A stretch of 64,000 nt of DNA, taken from the NCBI GenBank assembly GCA_043228905.1, contig JBHGNT010000011.1:18166001-18230000 (forward strand), written 5' to 3'. The notes under the pieces are model-generated. The model saw nothing but the letters and a program-made list of their open reading frames with translations, had not been told where the DNA came from and made no database searches. The position numbers and the translations under genes are program-made. Numbering within the stretch: position 1 is the stretch's first letter; the number at the start of each line of letters is the position of its first letter. Source of the DNA: Azolla caroliniana. Taxonomy: Eukaryota; Polypodiophyta. Shown here one piece after another: positions 13,153 to 24,774 of the stretch.

Positions 13153-16100
13153 ATGGACTCTATAATGTCACATCTCTTCATACTTCACTCTTCTACTTCT
13201 CTTCCTCCTCCACCTTTGGGGTCACCTTGCTCCATACTTGCCATGGCTCCCGATCTACCAAACGAGTTTCACCTCCACCGAGAAGATGTCTTAGCCACCT
13301 CTCAAAGCCCCTTGCTCACTAATAACCAAATACTGCTTGTCCATAGTGATGGTAACTCGGAATTACTCGCTAGTGATCAACGGGACACTTTAATGAATAT
13401 CTACGATAGCATTCATGTGCCCCCCCCATGTCCCCGCAAGAAACACTCCCTTGTTCGCAATGCAACTAGAAGGTTTCGCTACACAAATGACACGCAAACA
13501 GGTGGAAATGTCCGGGATAACAGGCTGCTACCCGGTCATAGACTACGCATTGCTACCCATGCCATTCGAGCCATAGCGAGGTTCCAACAACCTGTGCTCA
13601 ACAACATTAACCATGACACTTTCCATGGTGATGTCCCAAGGAAATGCAGCCCTGCTGCTTCATATTCAGGAATAGAGATTTCTACATTTGGATACGGGGG
13701 GGTGTCGGCCCCATCATCGAGGAATTGCACACATACATGTTCGATTCACAGCTTAGGCGGATATGGTCTAGATGAACCTCATGAGATTAGTCAAGTGGAG
13801 AAGGAGTCTAAGACCCAGTCCCGGTCACCATTATCAACTCCTCCGATACCTACAACACCGGCCATTTTGGTAGATAAATTAGCTTCCCTATTGCAAAATC
13901 GGAGCCAGACTGAGCTCTCCACTTTAGGGGGGGTCCAAGGAGTGGCTGCCCTTCTCCAATCACGAATCGACACCGGGATCGACGATGATCCCGACCTCAT
14001 TCGCGAGCTTAAGCACAAGTATGGATCCAACACTTACATTCGTCGGCCTCCCAAAGGCTTCTTCAGTTTCCTTTTTGATGCATGCAGGGATCCCACCCTC
14101 ATTATATTGATTGTGTGTGCTTTGCTTTCGCTCGGATTCGGCATCAAAAGCCACGGCATTGCCGAAGGCTGGTATGATGGAGCCAGCATTCTGTTCGCGG
14201 TGATGCTTGTAGTCCTTGTGACCTCCATCAGTGATTATAGGCAATCTTTGCAGTTCTTGGTGTTGAATGAAGAGAAGAGGAACATTCAAGTCCATGTGAT
14301 AAGGGGAGGAAGAAGGATGAGGGTTTCCATATTCGATCTCGTGGTTGGGGACAAGGTCTATCTAAGCATTGGTGATCAAGTACCTGCGGATGGACTCTTT
14401 GTGGATGGCCACTCTTTGCAACTAGATGAATCAACTATGACTGGGGAGAGCGAGCCGGTGCACATAAGCGATACAATGCCTTTCCTTATGTCAGGTTGCA
14501 AGGTAGAAGATGGTTATGGCACAATGCTTGTCACGTCGGTCGGAATGAGGACCGAATGGGGTAAGATTATGGCACAGCTCGAAGAGGATATGGGTGAAGA
14601 AACTCCGTTACAAGTGAGATTGAATGCCATTGCCACTTTCGTAGGTCAAATCGGTCTGTCCGTGGCACTCATTGTATTTGTCATCTTGTTCGTCTTCTAC
14701 TTCACTGGGCACAAGGCGGGATCCAACGGTACTGGTTACTTCAAAGCTCACAAGACTTCAATTACCAGTGCATTGAACAGTGTGGTCGACATCTTTGCAA
14801 TCGCTGTCACAATTGTGGTTGTGGCCGTTCCCGAGGGGCTACCGCTTGCTGTTACCTTGTCTCTTGCATATGCGATGAAGAAGATGATGGTGGATAGAGC
14901 ATTGGTGAGGAGATTGTCAGCCTGTGAAACCATGGGGAGTGCTACTACAATATGCACCGATAAAACGGGAACCCTCACTCTCAATTTGATGACAGTTGTG
15001 AAAGTTTGCATAGACGAGAGAGTCTGGAATGCTGAACAAGTTGGTGCGATGATCGGTTTCAACAGTCTTTTGTACGGTTTGCTTCTTGAGGGCATTTCAC
15101 ATAATTCTGCAGCCAGTGTGTTTATGGGTGATGGCGGTAAGGAACCAGAGGTGTCAGGCTCAGCTACTGAGAAAGCTGTGCTGGTGTGGGGACTCAAACT
15201 TGGTATGGACTTCTATAAGGAGAGGTCGGGTTCGAGGATTTTACAAGTGGAGACCTTCAATTCAGTTAAGAAGAGGGCTGGTGTAGCCTTGAGATCTGTG
15301 GCGAGTCGCGATGTGCACGTGCATTGGAAAGGAGCAGCTGAGATTCTACTGGATGAGAGTGACAAAATGCTAGATTCAGATGGATCTACAGTCATCATCA
15401 CTTCAGAGAGAAGGCAAAAACTTCTGCGAGTTATAGAGGCCATGGCTTCTGAGAGCTTAAGGTGCATTGCATTCGGTTACATGGAGCTGGACCCAGATGA
15501 AGTTCCAAGCGGAGAGCAATTGGAAGTGTGGAAAATCCCAGAGGGACCTCTCACACTTCTGGCTATAATCGGCATGAAGGACCCTTGCAGACCTGGTGTA
15601 CCGGAAGCGGTTCACAAGTGTCAACAAGCTGGCATTATGGTCCGTATGATTACTGGCGATAACCTTGCAACAGCCAAAGCAATTGCGACAGAGTGTGGCA
15701 TCTTTAAGCAAGAATATCAAGCTGTGGATGGGCCTACATTTAGAAGCTACTCCGATTCTGAGAGAGAGGCTCGAGTTCCCAATATATGCGTAATGGCACG
15801 ATCATCACCCTCTGATAAGCTTTTGATGGTGCTCACATTGAAGAGAATGGGGGAAGTGGTGGCTGTGACGGGTGATGGGACGAATGATAGCCCCGCTCTC
15901 CATGCAGCCGATGTTGGCTTGGCTATGGGTATTCAAGGAACCGAAGTAGCAAAAGAGAGCTCAGATATCATCATATTGGATGACAATTTTGCAACCGTGG
16001 TCAAAGTTGTGCGTTGGGGGCGATCGATATATGTGAATATACAGAAGTTTATCCAATTCCAGCTCACAGTGAATGTGGCAGCCCTCACGATCAATTTTGT

Positions 16101-16719
16101 GGCAGCGATTGTCACCGGAGATGTTCCTTTGACAGCTGTTCAATTACTTTGGGTTAACCTAATAATGGATACATTGGGTGCTTTGGCATTGGCCACAGAG
16201 CCACCAACTGATGAGCTTCTTGAAAAATCACCTGGCCGTCCCACTGACCCGCTTGTTACAAATGTTATGATAAGAAACCTACTTCTACAAGCCATCTATC
16301 AAGTCACTGTGCTCCTCACACTGCAGTTCAGAGGTAAAGAGTTGCTGAGACTGAAGGGAAATGATGCAAGTGACGTTAATAACACTGTTATATTCAATGC
16401 CTTTGTTTTGTGCCAAGTATTCAATGAAGTGAATGCAAGAAATCCAGAGAAGGTGAACATATTCAAAGGACTTCTGAAAAATAGGCTCTTCATCGGCATA
16501 ATTGTGGGCACTGTTGTGCTCCAAGTAGTGATTGTAGAGTTCCTCAACAAGTTTGCCTCCACAGTGAAGCTGAGTTGGGAGCTGTGGCTAGTGAGCATAG
16601 GGATAGGGTTTGTAAGTTGGCCACTTGCCTTTCTAGGAAAATTCATTCCTCTACCCCAAAAGCCTCTCTTGCTGGGGCTTCATCGTTTCAAGCCTTGTTG
16701 TGGTGAAGATGACACATAG
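13153..16719 (+). CDS. Autoinhibited P2B-type Ca2+-ATPase (ACA family), intronless
   Basis: Plant ACA pumps export Ca2+ from the cytosol across the plasma membrane or endomembranes using ATP and are relieved by calmodulin. The single 1188-aa frame starts at the first ATG (13153). It carries the N-terminal autoinhibitory and calmodulin-binding-like motif RRFRYTND (about residues 105-112) and TM1-TM2 at about 313-360. The actuator loop TGES is at 430-433 and PEGLP in TM4 at 560-564. The phosphorylated Asp603 lies in DKTGTLT, the hinge GDGTNDSP begins near 907, and TM5-TM10 run from about 965 to the end near 1175. Length is slightly above the usual ~1000-1100 aa because of an extended N-terminus with Ser/Pro-rich sequence. 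After DKTGTLT the frame reads LNLMTV, where the family normally has NQMTV. Lack of introns recalls the Arabidopsis ACA12/ACA13 branch. The frame is intact and likely functional. Confidence 0.95.
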   Translation: MDSIMSHLFILHSSTSLPPPPLGSPCSILAMAPDLPNEFHLHREDVLATSQSPLLTNNQILLVHSDGNSELLASDQRDTLMNIYDSIHVPPPCPRKKHSLVRNATRRFRYTNDTQTGGNVRDNRLLPGHRLRIATHAIRAIARFQQPVLNNINHDTFHGDVPRKCSPAASYSGIEISTFGYGGVSAPSSRNCTHTCSIHSLGGYGLDEPHEISQVEKESKTQSRSPLSTPPIPTTPAILVDKLASLLQNRSQTELSTLGGVQGVAALLQSRIDTGIDDDPDLIRELKHKYGSNTYIRRPPKGFFSFLFDACRDPTLIILIVCALLSLGFGIKSHGIAEGWYDGASILFAVMLVVLVTSISDYRQSLQFLVLNEEKRNIQVHVIRGGRRMRVSIFDLVVGDKVYLSIGDQVPADGLFVDGHSLQLDESTMTGESEPVHISDTMPFLMSGCKVEDGYGTMLVTSVGMRTEWGKIMAQLEEDMGEETPLQVRLNAIATFVGQIGLSVALIVFVILFVFYFTGHKAGSNGTGYFKAHKTSITSALNSVVDIFAIAVTIVVVAVPEGLPLAVTLSLAYAMKKMMVDRALVRRLSACETMGSATTICTDKTGTLTLNLMTVVKVCIDERVWNAEQVGAMIGFNSLLYGLLLEGISHNSAASVFMGDGGKEPEVSGSATEKAVLVWGLKLGMDFYKERSGSRILQVETFNSVKKRAGVALRSVASRDVHVHWKGAAEILLDESDKMLDSDGSTVIITSERRQKLLRVIEAMASESLRCIAFGYMELDPDEVPSGEQLEVWKIPEGPLTLLAIIGMKDPCRPGVPEAVHKCQQAGIMVRMITGDNLATAKAIATECGIFKQEYQAVDGPTFRSYSDSEREARVPNICVMARSSPSDKLLMVLTLKRMGEVVAVTGDGTNDSPALHAADVGLAMGIQGTEVAKESSDIIILDDNFATVVKVVRWGRSIYVNIQKFIQFQLTVNVAALTINFVAAIVTGDVPLTAVQLLWVNLIMDTLGALALATEPPTDELLEKSPGRPTDPLVTNVMIRNLLLQAIYQVTVLLTLQFRGKELLRLKGNDASDVNNTVIFNAFVLCQVFNEVNARNPEKVNIFKGLLKNRLFIGIIVGTVVLQVVIVEFLNKFASTVKLSWELWLVSIGIGFVSWPLAFLGKFIPLPQKPLLLGLHRFKPCCGEDDT

Positions 16720-18466
16720 CAAAATTTCTTTGCTCTGTTTTTCCCTTTCTTTTCCATACATACATACATACATATATATATATATAAGGATGGTAGTTGT
16801 AAGCTAGTTTCATTCTTTTTCTTTTTTGCATTGATACATAAAAGCACAACCCCAAGTGTTTGCATAAATGGATGTATTATTTATTAAGAAATTGAACTAT
16901 ATCACAGATGTGGCCCTAAAATGATTTTTCTAGATATTACAAATATTTGTTGATGAGAAGATTTAGTACTGATTTAGTATTGACAAGACCTGCATGACCT
17001 AAACAGTTTTCTCTCACAAACTTGTTCAGAGTGTGTAACAGACACGCTACTTCAATTTACTGAGGGCTGAATAATGTGTGATTCATCAGTCTTGCAAATT
17101 TCCTGTATGCTATTATGCATGTTTGGCTCAAAGACACCTTAAGCTACCATGAAACCAATTCCCCTCCAATATCTAAATATTGCCGTCTTCTTACTCGGAA
17201 AGGTATCTGGAATGGTATGGAGTCTATGTTTGTCTTGAATGTCTTGTGCAAAATTGCTACTGTGAGGTGAATGTCAGTTTAGATCCCAACCTTTTTGGTG
17301 GTTTGTTACTTTCTTCTTGAAGATGGTCTTTAATGATGTTGATACAACTACAGTACACGAGCAAATGGTTCACCTTTCAAAGACAACGAGGGAAGCATAG
17401 TCAATTTAGTATTCCTTGTTAACCTTAAACAAATAGGTCCCCTCAAATAATACACATCTATGCTCTAAGAACCTTTGTTTCTCATTTAATCTGGATGTTC
17501 AGCTCACCTTGACTGTCATGCCATGGGAATGTTGTCATTAGTGTTCTGTCACAGAAAATATACTGTTATGCATACCAACCATGTTTTCTTGCAGATTCCT
17601 TCATTTCAATAGGCTGATTTGTTCTTCATGTCAGTTGTTTATGTCTTATCTTATCAACTGATGAGTTTTGCTCCACTTTGTGGATACATCTTTCGTTAAC
17701 ATGTGTCATGATTTGCTGATATCAATATACTGATAACTGACAACTTTGAGATGTCAACAAGTTTCCTGCATATTATTTATTCAAAAACTCCAACCCAGGC
17801 ATTTTACAATGAGGAGTGCATTTTCTATCAATGACCTCACAGATATTATGTACATGATTGTGCTAGAATTTTGTGACACACGATTTAAACACATCCAAGA
17901 TCAATAAAAATACCACGGAAAGATATCATCTAAATGCAACACAATGTCACTTCTCTATCTATTCAGCACATGAGATACAGCTAAACTGCAAAATAACTAG
18001 GTATGGAGCGCTGTTCATTTTACATGAGATTATTTTCTTCCTTCCACCAAATAAATTTGATTTTTGGTGGAAATCCAATTTGATTTAACATAACAAAGCT
18101 CTTGAATAACGTCTCCAGACTTTGTACATTCGAGATTACAGTCAGATGAACTGCAAAATAAGTAGATTTGGAGCAGTGCTCATTTTGCATTAGATTATTT
18201 TCTTCCTTCTTTCTACCAAATAAATTTGATTATAGGTGAGAATCCAGCTTGATTTCATATGACAAAATTCTTGAACAATGCCCTTAGAGTCGATTAAAAT
18301 AGCCATATAATGTAGACACAAAAATACTGAACTAAAGATGTTCAGACAGTTGTAAACAGAAAAACTTAGGTAAAGATGTACAAATAATGGCTGCTATGTG
18401 ATCATGAGCAAAACAACCAACTCTTTGACATGGGATGAATATATTGTGTGCCATATTGACAAACTA
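16720..18466. other. 3' flank of the Ca2+-ATPase and spacer
   Basis: A CATA/TA microsatellite lies at about 16757-16788 in the probable 3' UTR. The rest is AT-rich without coding signatures, apart from a tandem duplication at 17971-18283. Confidence 0.6.
17971..18283. repeat. Two-copy diverged tandem repeat, period about 161 bp
   Basis: Copy 1 (from 17971) and copy 2 (from 18132) share AACTGCAAAATAA, GATTATTTTCTTCCTTC, CCAAATAAATTTGATT and similar blocks in the same order. Small indels and substitutions show the duplication is old. It lies just downstream of the dehydratase-like gene. Confidence 0.7.
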
Positions 18467-20985
18467 TCAAGACCTAACAAACACAGGGCGAGGTGATGCA
18501 AGGGGTGCCATGTGAGCAGATGGGAAGTCTACGGGGGCAGATTGTGTGATCGTTGGATAACTGCCAAGAACACGCATGAAGCATGAATGTTGTTGAAGTT
18601 GAGAAAGGGCATTTTGTGCATTTCGAGTAGCTGTGGAGCCTTTGAAATCAACAAAGACCACATATTGGAATTTGAAGTTAGAAGAAGGGTTGGTCTTGAT
18701 AAGGGGCTGGTTCCGCCATGGTCGACTCTCAACCTTACTAACATGGATTCCACGGAAAGCAAAAGCTGCCATTACTTTGTGGAGCGATCCTAGACCATCG
18801 GGAAACACTAGGGCGACAGTGGTCTTGTATGTAGAATCATCTCCTGGGGTGGTTGATAAAGAGGAGTCTGTACCGCTTGAAGAGAAGGAGGCTGGTGAGG
18901 GGAGAATGGCATCTCTAGCAAGCACCCAAAAGCGTGATGTGATAACCTGCATAGACAAGGTTTCCAGGGTGATGATAATTTCAGAAAAGCTGGAACACAG
19001 ATTTCTCAGTACTTTTCACATCGATTCCCATAATACTGGGTTGAGGCTAACATTGCTCAAACTTTTACACTGATTCCCACATTGCTTGCCATTTTCACAT
19101 CGTGATTCACAGATTGCTGATTCCAACCTAGCACTGCTATTTCCATATTGTGTTTTACACATTGTGAAATCCAGCAATACCATTTTCACAGTGTGATTCA
19201 TAGGCTGCAGCATTGAACCTAACATTTCCACTTTTACAGAAAGATTCCAACATGGCAGATTTGGATCTAGAAATATGTTCTTTTGTAGGTTTGGGCAGGG
19301 GGGTCTCACCTAGCTCTGTATCTGCATGCTCTGCCTCATTACCAATATCACATTACCCTTGATATACATGATATAAGATGTTGATAGGATAAGGTTTTAT
19401 TGTTCTGAAATCGACTCAAACCTAGATGAAATTTACCTCGAATATAAAAGGGGTTTCTCTGCTGGTGCTGCACAAAATCTAATCCTATCAGAGTCCAAAA
19501 ATTGTTCCAAAGTGCAAAACTTCCTATTTTTGGACTCTGATAGGATTAGAATGAGTAAGCAAAACTTTTGTAGGAAATAGGAAATTTTTGCTTACTCATG
19601 CTAACCCACATACATATTCTACAATTTATATACCACCTTATAGAAGAAAGTCCATTGCTAGATTGAATTCCTATCTCGATGAAATCTTCGCTTAGTCATT
19701 CCAAGTCATATGAAAGTTTGGCCACCTCATGGAAACCAATATGATTATTCTGCTAACCCATATAATTTGTTCTCTCACTTATTTGATCCATGTTATCTCA
19801 ATCCAATGGTTAACCTAATCCATGTTTCTCATGCCAATGTCCATGAGTTTTGGCTACCCGTAGATCAAATTTGTTAGTTGATCCAACCCTTATGAAAATA
19901 TTGCTAACTGATCCAATCCATGTTAAACACATTCCAGTGGAAATGTTAAATAATTCTAACCCATTATTATGTGTTATTATCTATACGAAATCTCTACCAA
20001 CCATTCCAACCCATAGGTAACTCATTATAATTGATATTCCAATCCATGGCTAACTCATTGCAATGGGCAAGTACTTCTTTCTGGCTGACACATTCCAACA
20101 CACAGGAAATTTCTTGCACTATTCCCATGATTCCGATCTATAGAAATTATTTGCCCACCTAAATTTAAACCCATTTGAAATTTTTATTGAACCTCATTCC
20201 ACATACTAAATTTGTGCTTACTCATACAAAACCATAACAAGTAACTCAACAGATAGAAGATGCAAACAGTGGAATTTAAAGGTTCAAAAGGAGATGCATA
20301 AATGACTTGCCTGGTCAGTCGCCGATTCGAGGATATGGTCATGAACTTGGATGAGCTCGCCAACAATATGGAACTTGTTTCGGAGGAGGAGATCATAGGT
20401 TCGGTGTCTCGTTCCATTCATAGAATTCTCGACCGCAAGAAGCGCCCGATCAACTTTCCCTGATTGGAGCGCACCGAGCACCGCCTCGGATTGCGGATAC
20501 TCTATCGAAAATGACTCTGGAAAAAAATAGCTTTTTCCCAGTGCTTTCGTGACAGTAGGGGTACTTGCCACATTACAACCTTGCTTAATAAAAGCATCTT
20601 TGGACATAATTGAGGGCCCAAAGTTCACAGAGACTTGCAATTGCTGTTCTTTTCGAAACTGTTCTAGTTTCCATATGTGTTCTTTCCCTTCTTCTACGAT
20701 CCAAGGCAGGCGAGGGGTCTTCGCTTCCTCGATGATAGATCGGAGGATCTCGACAGCCGGATTGCTTGTGGAGGCAGAAATTCCACGGGGGGTCGCAAAG
20801 GGGGCATTACTGAAAGTATTCATGTTGTTGCTATTGTTCGAAAGGGGTGATCGTCCATGGCTATCTCGAGCTATGTCAAGGTGAGCCAAGTGTGGCTTTG
20901 TGCTTCGCTTCAAATCCTCTTCGGCATCCTTGGATAGCATAGCTGCAGGTTGGGATGGAGAAGAAAAATCAGGGCTTGGATTCAT
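18467..20985 (-). CDS. Arogenate/prephenate dehydratase-like protein with ACT domain, central lobe apparently missing
   Basis: The family converts arogenate or prephenate to phenylalanine or phenylpyruvate in plastids and is controlled by Phe through the ACT domain. Exon 1 (20311-20985) encodes a divergent N-terminus and the first lobe of the catalytic domain with AVENSMNGTRHRTYDLLL and HIVGE. Exon 2 (18467-18946) opens with VITSRFWVLAR, equivalent to the family's NVTRF.MLAR. It continues into a full ACT domain (FPDGLGSLHKVMAAFAFRGI, KVESRP, FVDFKGS, LRVLGSYP). Both ends are phase 0, giving 384 aa. The intron would use a GC donor (CAG|GCAAGT) with an AG acceptor. The roughly 75-aa lobe bearing the SHPQAL and DDTAGA motifs is absent, and I could not find it in the 1.36-kb intron. 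The usual glycine-rich GxxGAYSE is also not conserved. It may be a non-catalytic paralog, a pseudogene, or a gene with exons I failed to see. Confidence 0.68.
19016..20160. repeat. Degenerate short-period repeats inside the dehydratase intron
   Basis: Phrases such as TTTTCACA.TGTGATTCA (19016-19250) and AACCCAT...CTAACTCATT / CCAATCCATG (19620-20060) recur every few tens of bases with many differences. They look like old minisatellites that expanded within the intron and could have replaced former exon sequence. No open frame here resembles the missing dehydratase lobe. Confidence 0.45.
19478..19599. other. Two adjacent perfect hairpins in the intron
   Basis: Hairpin 1 has 25-nt arms that pair without mismatch (19478-19502 with 19526-19550; the arm includes AATCCTATCAGAGTCC) around a 23-nt loop. 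Hairpin 2 starts on the next base: ATGAGTAAGCAAAA (19551-19564) pairs with 19586-19599 around a 21-nt loop. They could be a small MITE-like fold-back element or a precursor RNA structure. No terminal TA or longer TSD was found. Confidence 0.6.
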
Positions 20986-21017
20986 TCTTGCACAACAGAG
21001 AGAAGATCAAAGAGAGG

Positions 21018-21210
21018 AGGATCAAATGGAAGAAGAAGAAGGGGTGAATTTTCAAAAGAAGAACACTTAACCAAACATGAAGGGGCAGGGCAGGGTCCTG
21101 TTATAGTAAGAAGAAGAAGAGAAGGGAAGGATCAAATAGAAGAAGAAGAAGAAAAAGGGGTGAATTTTCAAAAAAGACAGCATGAAGGGGCAGGGCAGGG
21201 CCCTGTTTTA
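21018..21210. repeat. Tandem duplication in the 5' flank of the dehydratase-like gene
   Basis: Two copies about 110 bp apart share GGATCAAAT.GAAGAAGAAG, GGGGTGAATTTTCAAAA and CATGAAGGGGCAGGGCAGGG. They lie within 35-225 bp upstream of the ATG, so the duplication affects the probable 5' UTR or promoter. The GAAGAA runs make spurious open frames. Confidence 0.8.
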
Positions 21211-21219
21211 AATACATAG

Positions 21220-24200
21220 TATAGTAAGGATTCCTCTTTGACAAATTTCCTGTCTAGTTTTGATGGAGACCAGTCACAATTTGACTATGTCAAATCTGTG
21301 AGTGTAGTGTGTTCACATACATAATATATATCTGCTATATTGGCACAATACTACTTGCTTTTAATTGCCCACTTAATTACTTTAATTAACACCACATCAT
21401 ATTCATCAATTTCATAATTGTTTAGTTTGCAAACAACAAGCTAACTTATTGATCAATGTTGATCAGGGGTAAACATGTGTTGTAACACGATTCGTTATTT
21501 AAGCCACATGAGTTGTGAACCGATCCATTAATCAATAGACATACTTAAACCTTGGGGGTACTCTAGTTAAAAATGGAATTTTTACCACAATATGGTTTAT
21601 ATGTGTGTTAAGAAAATAGCCCACCATGGCTCAAAATGACCTATATATACTTGGTCATACCTTGGCATGTGAAAATTAAGATTAAAACACATTGGTATAG
21701 ATGAATTGCCCTAATTGATCAAATATTTACATATACGATTAGAACCTCAACTTTCACAAACCATGGCCTTGGGTATGTGCGTGTGTATGCAAAAGAACAA
21801 AGATATGTTGCGTTTTACCCATTCAAATGATGCGTTGAGAAACTACCGACTTTGGTCATTGCTTGTCTTTTCTAATTGCCATCAATGGCCAATGCTCATA
21901 AGAAATAACTTTACCAATGCTAATAATCCCTTGTTGTCAAAATGTTTTACTAACACATGTCAATGGATTTAAAGGTTTTTTATTTCATTAGAAAAACGAA
22001 TTAAGGACAATATTTTAACGAGCAAATGCAATGCTCCCAAGACATCTCTGAAAAGCCTAGTGTAATGTTGAGGAAAGGGAGTGTTGTTTGCATGTATTTT
22101 CTGTCCAATGAACTCATGAAAGTGTGTTAAATGTGTATAGATAAAGTTATGAATAAATTGCATACAATAACAACACGAGTTTGAATAGTTTTGGTACCAA
22201 AAAATGGAATTGATAATTGAATCATAAAATCGAATTCAAAACTTCTAAGTTGACAATACTTCTAGGGGTACATTGCAGGATTAGTTTCACATTCATCTAT
22301 CTATTATTAGTTTCAATGAACAATCCTGAATGGATGACCGTGTTTTAGTTAATAAACATGATGTTGTCATGGAGAAATTGAATGCTAATACACTAAACTT
22401 ACATGCTGAATGTTTCATAAACTTAAGCTTCTCAATGTCACAAGCAAAAACACTCTTCAAATTTTAGTGTGAATTCGAGTTAGTAAGTTGGGAATCGAAG
22501 TACTCAAGGCACCAACTACAATGATTATAGTCCAAGTGTGATATTCTTAAACAAACAATATGTATATCTTTTTTAAGGTATGGTTGAGGCATTAATTCAA
22601 TGATTTGATTTTTAGGGGATATCTTTAGCGAGAGTAAGCAAATCCCTTTGTAGTTAGACTTGGACCACCGTAAAAGGGATTGGTGAACCACAAAAGATAT
22701 TAAAGTGGCATTGTTTTAATTGAGGCAATTTTATTAAATTATCACTCAACATAATTAGATAAGCTAATTAATTACGATGCATACTAATTAGAATGAGCTA
22801 TAAGAAACTACAATGCTTTGTTTCCAACCTTATTATTATGATGTATTCTAAGAAAATAATTCTAATGAATTACAACAAACTAGCCAATTATGATGAAATG
22901 TAAGTAGAGGCTAGCAAATATTTACCTTAACGAACAAGCAATGATGAAACCTAACTTGATTTTTTATGCAATGTAATTAATGAAGACCGATTAATTGCAA
23001 TTATCCGAATTGAAATCATGTTTGTTATTTAAACCTTTTTATTTTTCACTTTTAGTGTAGTTCCCAACCTTACTCACACATATCGACTTTAGTATTATGA
23101 AAAATGTTTGGGATTATCAACACATATTATCCTTTGTTTGGGGAATTATCCATGTACAAGTGGATGCAAACTATTAAATTATTAAGATATCTTAGTGATT
23201 ATAAATACATGGATAGAAACAGACTCATTGGGCAACCCGCATGTTACTAACTTAATATGTACACTACCTTTTTTTATTTATAAAAGTAGTTTGTCTATAT
23301 ATTAAGCGATAGTGACAATATGATAAAGCATTTAGAGTCTACTAAAATAACGAGGACTTGATTGCAAAGCAAACCCTCTAAAGTGATGTAAGACCACCTG
23401 ACAAAAAGTTAACTCCTTTAGAGATAAGGTACCATAGAGTTCAATTACAAGAACTACCTTATCGATTATCTTTTAAAGCTATTGGAACTAAGACCATAAA
23501 ACAAGAACCTCATTCTCATACTACAATAGCATAGATCCCAATATCTAAGTATGAGTCTTTGAGCAATTATTGAAAGGGGGACTTTATCCCAATTATTGAC
23601 ACCCAAAACTATCCCCAAGGTTGTGGGGTAAGCATTTGAATGGCTTGAGCAATTGGGCATGTAAGGAATCTCTCTCAATCACACACTCTCCCTCTCTCTT
23701 GTAACTCACACTTACACTCATCTTTGTCTCTCTTAATCCATTTTCTCCCAAACAATATCTTTTTCTGTTTGATTTAAACAAATTTTCATTCTCAATTTGC
23801 TCTCTCCCACACATATATCATGTTTCTACTTTATTGACAATGTTAAAATTTGGTATCATCACTATTATCATATGGAGACTCTCTCGTTTTTTTTTGTAAA
23901 AGTAATATGTGTGTGTCTCTATATATATGAAAACATTGTGACAATGTAATAAAAAACATGTCCCCACTAGAACAATGAGGATCTTATGACAACTTAAAGC
24001 CTATGGGGTGTTGTGAGATCAACAGACACAATGATACTCCGTTTAGGACAAGGTACTTGTAGAGCTTAGTTGAGAAAATTGCCAAATAAAAAAGAAGTAT
24101 TTTTTTGGGTACTCCATGGGAACCATAAAGCAAAAGCCTATTTCTTATACTCCATAAGTACCATCTAATGCAATCAAATACAACCTTATACGATGGATTA

Positions 24201-24774
24201 TGGAATAGGTAACGCTTAGGCTATCTGAGCAAACAAAAAATCTCTATCTCAATTCTCTTTTTCACATATCAAAGAAAAAGTAAAAAAGACTGAAGGGCAT
24301 AGACATCAAATAGAGGGAGGGAGGGAGGGAGGGAGCCTGGAGAGAGGGGAACCTAGACAATTTGTCAGTTAATTGGTAAGGTTGTCTTGTTGGGAAAATA
24401 AGGTCTTGTGTTGAACCCCTACAAAAATTGAATCTCCACAAGTTCAAGAATCACACATTTCTCCAAATCATGACGATGTACATGCGTACCAACAAATATG
24501 AATAGGTGTTGCTAGTTGATCTCATATACTTTGAGCTCTTAGTTGGCCCCGGAAAATTTTAGTTGGGGTTGCCTCCCAAAAATAGTTGATGGATACTTTG
24601 GCGTGTTTGTTGCATATGCAAAAGTCATTGTTTGCTTTTTTCGTGTTATTTCTAAATGGGATCTCACTCATTGGTGTTTCACTAATATCAAGCCTTAGGA
24701 TAATTTTTCTGCCCACTTGTAGGCGCTTTGGCCAAGCTGATGAAACCCTTCTTCATATATTCTAGGTTGATCGT
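21220..24774. other. AT-rich intergenic region
   Basis: I saw no gene. Two diverged copies of a roughly 200-bp sequence seem to lie at about 23270-23480 and 23880-24090, sharing GTAAAAGTA, AACGAGGA/AATGAGGA and AAGGTAC phrases in the same order. A GGGA run occurs at 24315-24335. Confidence 0.5.

Noticed and set aside
21018-21219. Arg/Lys-rich small frame upstream of the dehydratase-like gene
   Set aside because: It is produced by GAAGAA runs in the duplicated 5' flank and has no recognisable features.
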